DNA of 8,807 bases. Origin: Yoonia sp. GTDB taxonomy: Bacteria > Pseudomonadota > Alphaproteobacteria > Rhodobacterales > Rhodobacteraceae. Each line of letters begins with the position of its first letter. The first letter of the stretch is position 1. The notes beneath the pieces were generated by a model. The model searched no databases. It had not been told where the DNA came from and saw only the letters and a program-made list of their open reading frames with translations. Positions 7,658 to 8,807 of the stretch are shown here, in pieces. The position numbers and the translations under genes are program-made. The stretch is taken from NCBI GenBank assembly GCA_020627605.1, contig JAHDGO010000071.1:1-8807 (forward strand). The letters run 5' to 3'.

Positions 7658-8641
7658 CTACCTGCCCCCCTTTCCTGTTTTCTTCATCGGCATGCCCAAT
7701 GCCGCCGGATCAATGTCTGCGGCTGGCGCGTCTGTCCGGATCGCTACGCGCAGCTTTGCCGAGCGCGATCGCGGGTTCGCGGCCAGTTCTGCCTCGTCAG
7801 GCCCGATGGCCTTGCGCTTTTCCACCCGCCAGGCCGGCGTGATTTGCGCTGTCTCTGGCGCATAGCGGTTGGCATTGGCGGTATTGCCGGAGCGCGCCTG
7901 AAAGAACCGTTTGACCATCCGGTCCTCGACCGAATGGAAGGTCACGACGGCCAGTTGCCCGCCGGGTTTCAGCGCGCGTTCGGCGGCCATCAATCCTGCG
8001 GCCAGCTCGCCATATTCGTTGTTCACAGCAATGCGCAGCGCCTGAAAGGTCCGCGTGGCCGGATGCGACTGCCCCGGCTTGGCGCGCGGCAGGCAGCTTT
8101 CAACCACCTTTGCCAACTGCCCGGTTGTCGTCAGTGGGCGTGCAGCCACAATCGCCTTGGCGATCCGGCGCGAGGCGCGCTCTTCCCCGTAAAGGTAAAT
8201 GATATCCGCAAGCTCGCCCTCGTCCGCATCGTTGCAAAGATCAGCAGCAGAAGTACCCGATTGCGACATGCGCATATCCAGTGGCCCGTCGCGCATGAAC
8301 GAAAAACCGCGTTCGGCAAGGTCCAACTGCATGGAGCTGACACCAAGGTCCAGCCCAACGCCATCCAGATCATCACCGTAGTCATCAAGCTTGGAAAACA
8401 CGCCTTCAACCATGGCGATCCGGTCGCCATAGTCATCGGCCCAGCCTGACGCCATTTCAAACGCCAATGGATCACGATCAACCGCAATCACCTTATCCGC
8501 TCCGGCGGCCAGCAACTCGCGGGTATAGCCGCCATTGCCAAAGGTACCGTCAAGCCAGACGCCAGAAACAGGGCGGACCGCCTCTATCAGCGGTCCGATC
8601 AGAACAGGAATATGGGGGGATGTGGCGGCGGCAGCAGTCAT
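7658..8641 (-). CDS. rsmH: 16S rRNA (cytosine(1402)-N(4))-methyltransferase RsmH (MraW)
   Basis: Cytoplasmic SAM-dependent enzyme that N4-methylates C1402 in the decoding centre of 16S rRNA. With the ATG at 8641 the protein is 327 aa. Motifs: HIPVL near the N-terminus (10-14), SAM-binding [10 protein letters not shown] (31-40), AVDRDP (53-58), DLGVSS (98-103), RGFSF (111-115), PLDMRM (120-125), [17 protein letters not shown] (193-209), [16 protein letters not shown] (232-247) and [10 protein letters not shown] (289-298). These are the family signatures, all intact. The start is uncertain by one codon: a TTG at 8644-8642 is directly in frame before the ATG. ATG is preferred as the commoner initiator. 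It lies 5 nt after the mraZ stop. The C-terminus is basic (KKTGKGGR), possibly for RNA contact. The gene ends with TAG immediately followed by the ftsL ATG. Confidence 0.97.
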   Translation of the reverse strand: MTAAAATSPHIPVLIGPLIEAVRPVSGVWLDGTFGNGGYTRELLAAGADKVIAVDRDPLAFEMASGWADDYGDRIAMVEGVFSKLDDYGDDLDGVGLDLGVSSMQLDLAERGFSFMRDGPLDMRMSQSGTSAADLCNDADEGELADIIYLYGEERASRRIAKAIVAARPLTTTGQLAKVVESCLPRAKPGQSHPATRTFQALRIAVNNEYGELAAGLMAAERALKPGGQLAVVTFHSVEDRMVKRFFQARSGNTANANRYAPETAQITPAWRVEKRKAIGPDEAELAANPRSRSAKLRVAIRTDAPAADIDPAALGMPMKKTGKGGR

Positions 8642-8646
8642 CAACT

Positions 8647-8807
8647 CTACTCATCCAACAGGATGAGCGGATCAAAGTCATCCTCCTGCGCGTCGAGCCA
8701 GGCCCCCAGATCACCAGAGACTTCATCGGCGAATGTCTCTGCCTTCCAGATTTCGAAATGATCACCCAGACCGCTGAACGTCAGCTCACCATCTGTCAGG
8801 CCCAGCT
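8647..8807 (-). CDS. mraZ: Transcriptional regulator MraZ (C-terminal end only)
   Basis: Only the last 52 codons and the TAG (8649-8647) are in the window; the start lies beyond the right edge. MraZ is a ring-forming DNA-binding protein with two AbrB-like halves, which in known cases binds repeats upstream of its own gene and controls the dcw operon. The visible part begins [20 protein letters not shown]; the F-x-G-x-G-x-x-FEIW pattern is the typical end of the second AbrB-like half. An acidic tail follows ([17 protein letters not shown]). The second DxxxR DNA-binding motif would lie just upstream, outside the window. Position directly before rsmH, 5 nt from its ATG, strongly supports the call. 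The operon promoter and MraZ operator are not visible here. Confidence 0.93.
   Translation of the reverse strand, partial: LGLTDGELTFSGLGDHFEIWKAETFADEVSGDLGAWLDAQEDDFDPLILLDE

Noticed and set aside
7319..8449. 376-codon open frame on the plus strand opposite rsmH and ftsL
   Set aside because: It is a mirror of two well-supported genes; composition is typical of antisense translation and no family motif is visible.
1..8807. Defence system, CRISPR array, mobile element or RNA gene
   Set aside because: I saw no direct repeat series, transposase or integrase motifs, or tRNA/rRNA-like sequence. The window is nearly filled by conserved dcw genes of uniform base composition.

Overview
This window is part of the division and cell wall (dcw) cluster of an alphaproteobacterium, and every gene reads on the minus strand. 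The gene order, the protein sequences, the GC-rich coding and the extra gene between mraY and murD fit the Rhodobacterales (Rhodobacter/Roseobacter group). That placement is a judgement from reading alone; I cannot name a genus.

In transcription order (right to left) the window holds: the 3' end of mraZ; rsmH (mraW); ftsL; ftsI (penicillin-binding protein 3); murE; murF; mraY; a small membrane-anchored protein of unknown function; and the first 286 codons of murD, which runs off the left edge. From mraZ to mraY the genes are packed tightly: junctions are 5 nt, 0 nt, a 4-nt ATGA overlap, 14 nt, a 4-nt TTGA overlap, and 5 nt. The only gaps above 15 nt are the 60 and 55 nt on either side of the unknown gene. 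No stretch over 300 bases lacks a gene.

The genes form one functional set. MurD, MurE and MurF add D-Glu, a diamino acid (meso-diaminopimelate judging by the MurE DNPR motif) and D-Ala-D-Ala to the UDP-MurNAc peptide. MraY then moves phospho-MurNAc-pentapeptide onto undecaprenyl phosphate to give lipid I. FtsI cross-links septal peptidoglycan, and FtsL belongs to the divisome subcomplex that activates it. RsmH methylates 16S rRNA, and MraZ is the usual regulator of such clusters. The catalytic motifs I checked are intact in all the enzymes, and I see no frameshift, pseudogene, mobile element, CRISPR array or RNA gene.

I do not see a new biological system. The item most worth following is the membrane-anchored helical protein between mraY and murD, which resembles TerB-like proteins only in general appearance. 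Smaller points are a TTG start for murF backed by a strong ribosome binding site, an imperfect hairpin after mraY, and an ambiguous rsmH start.
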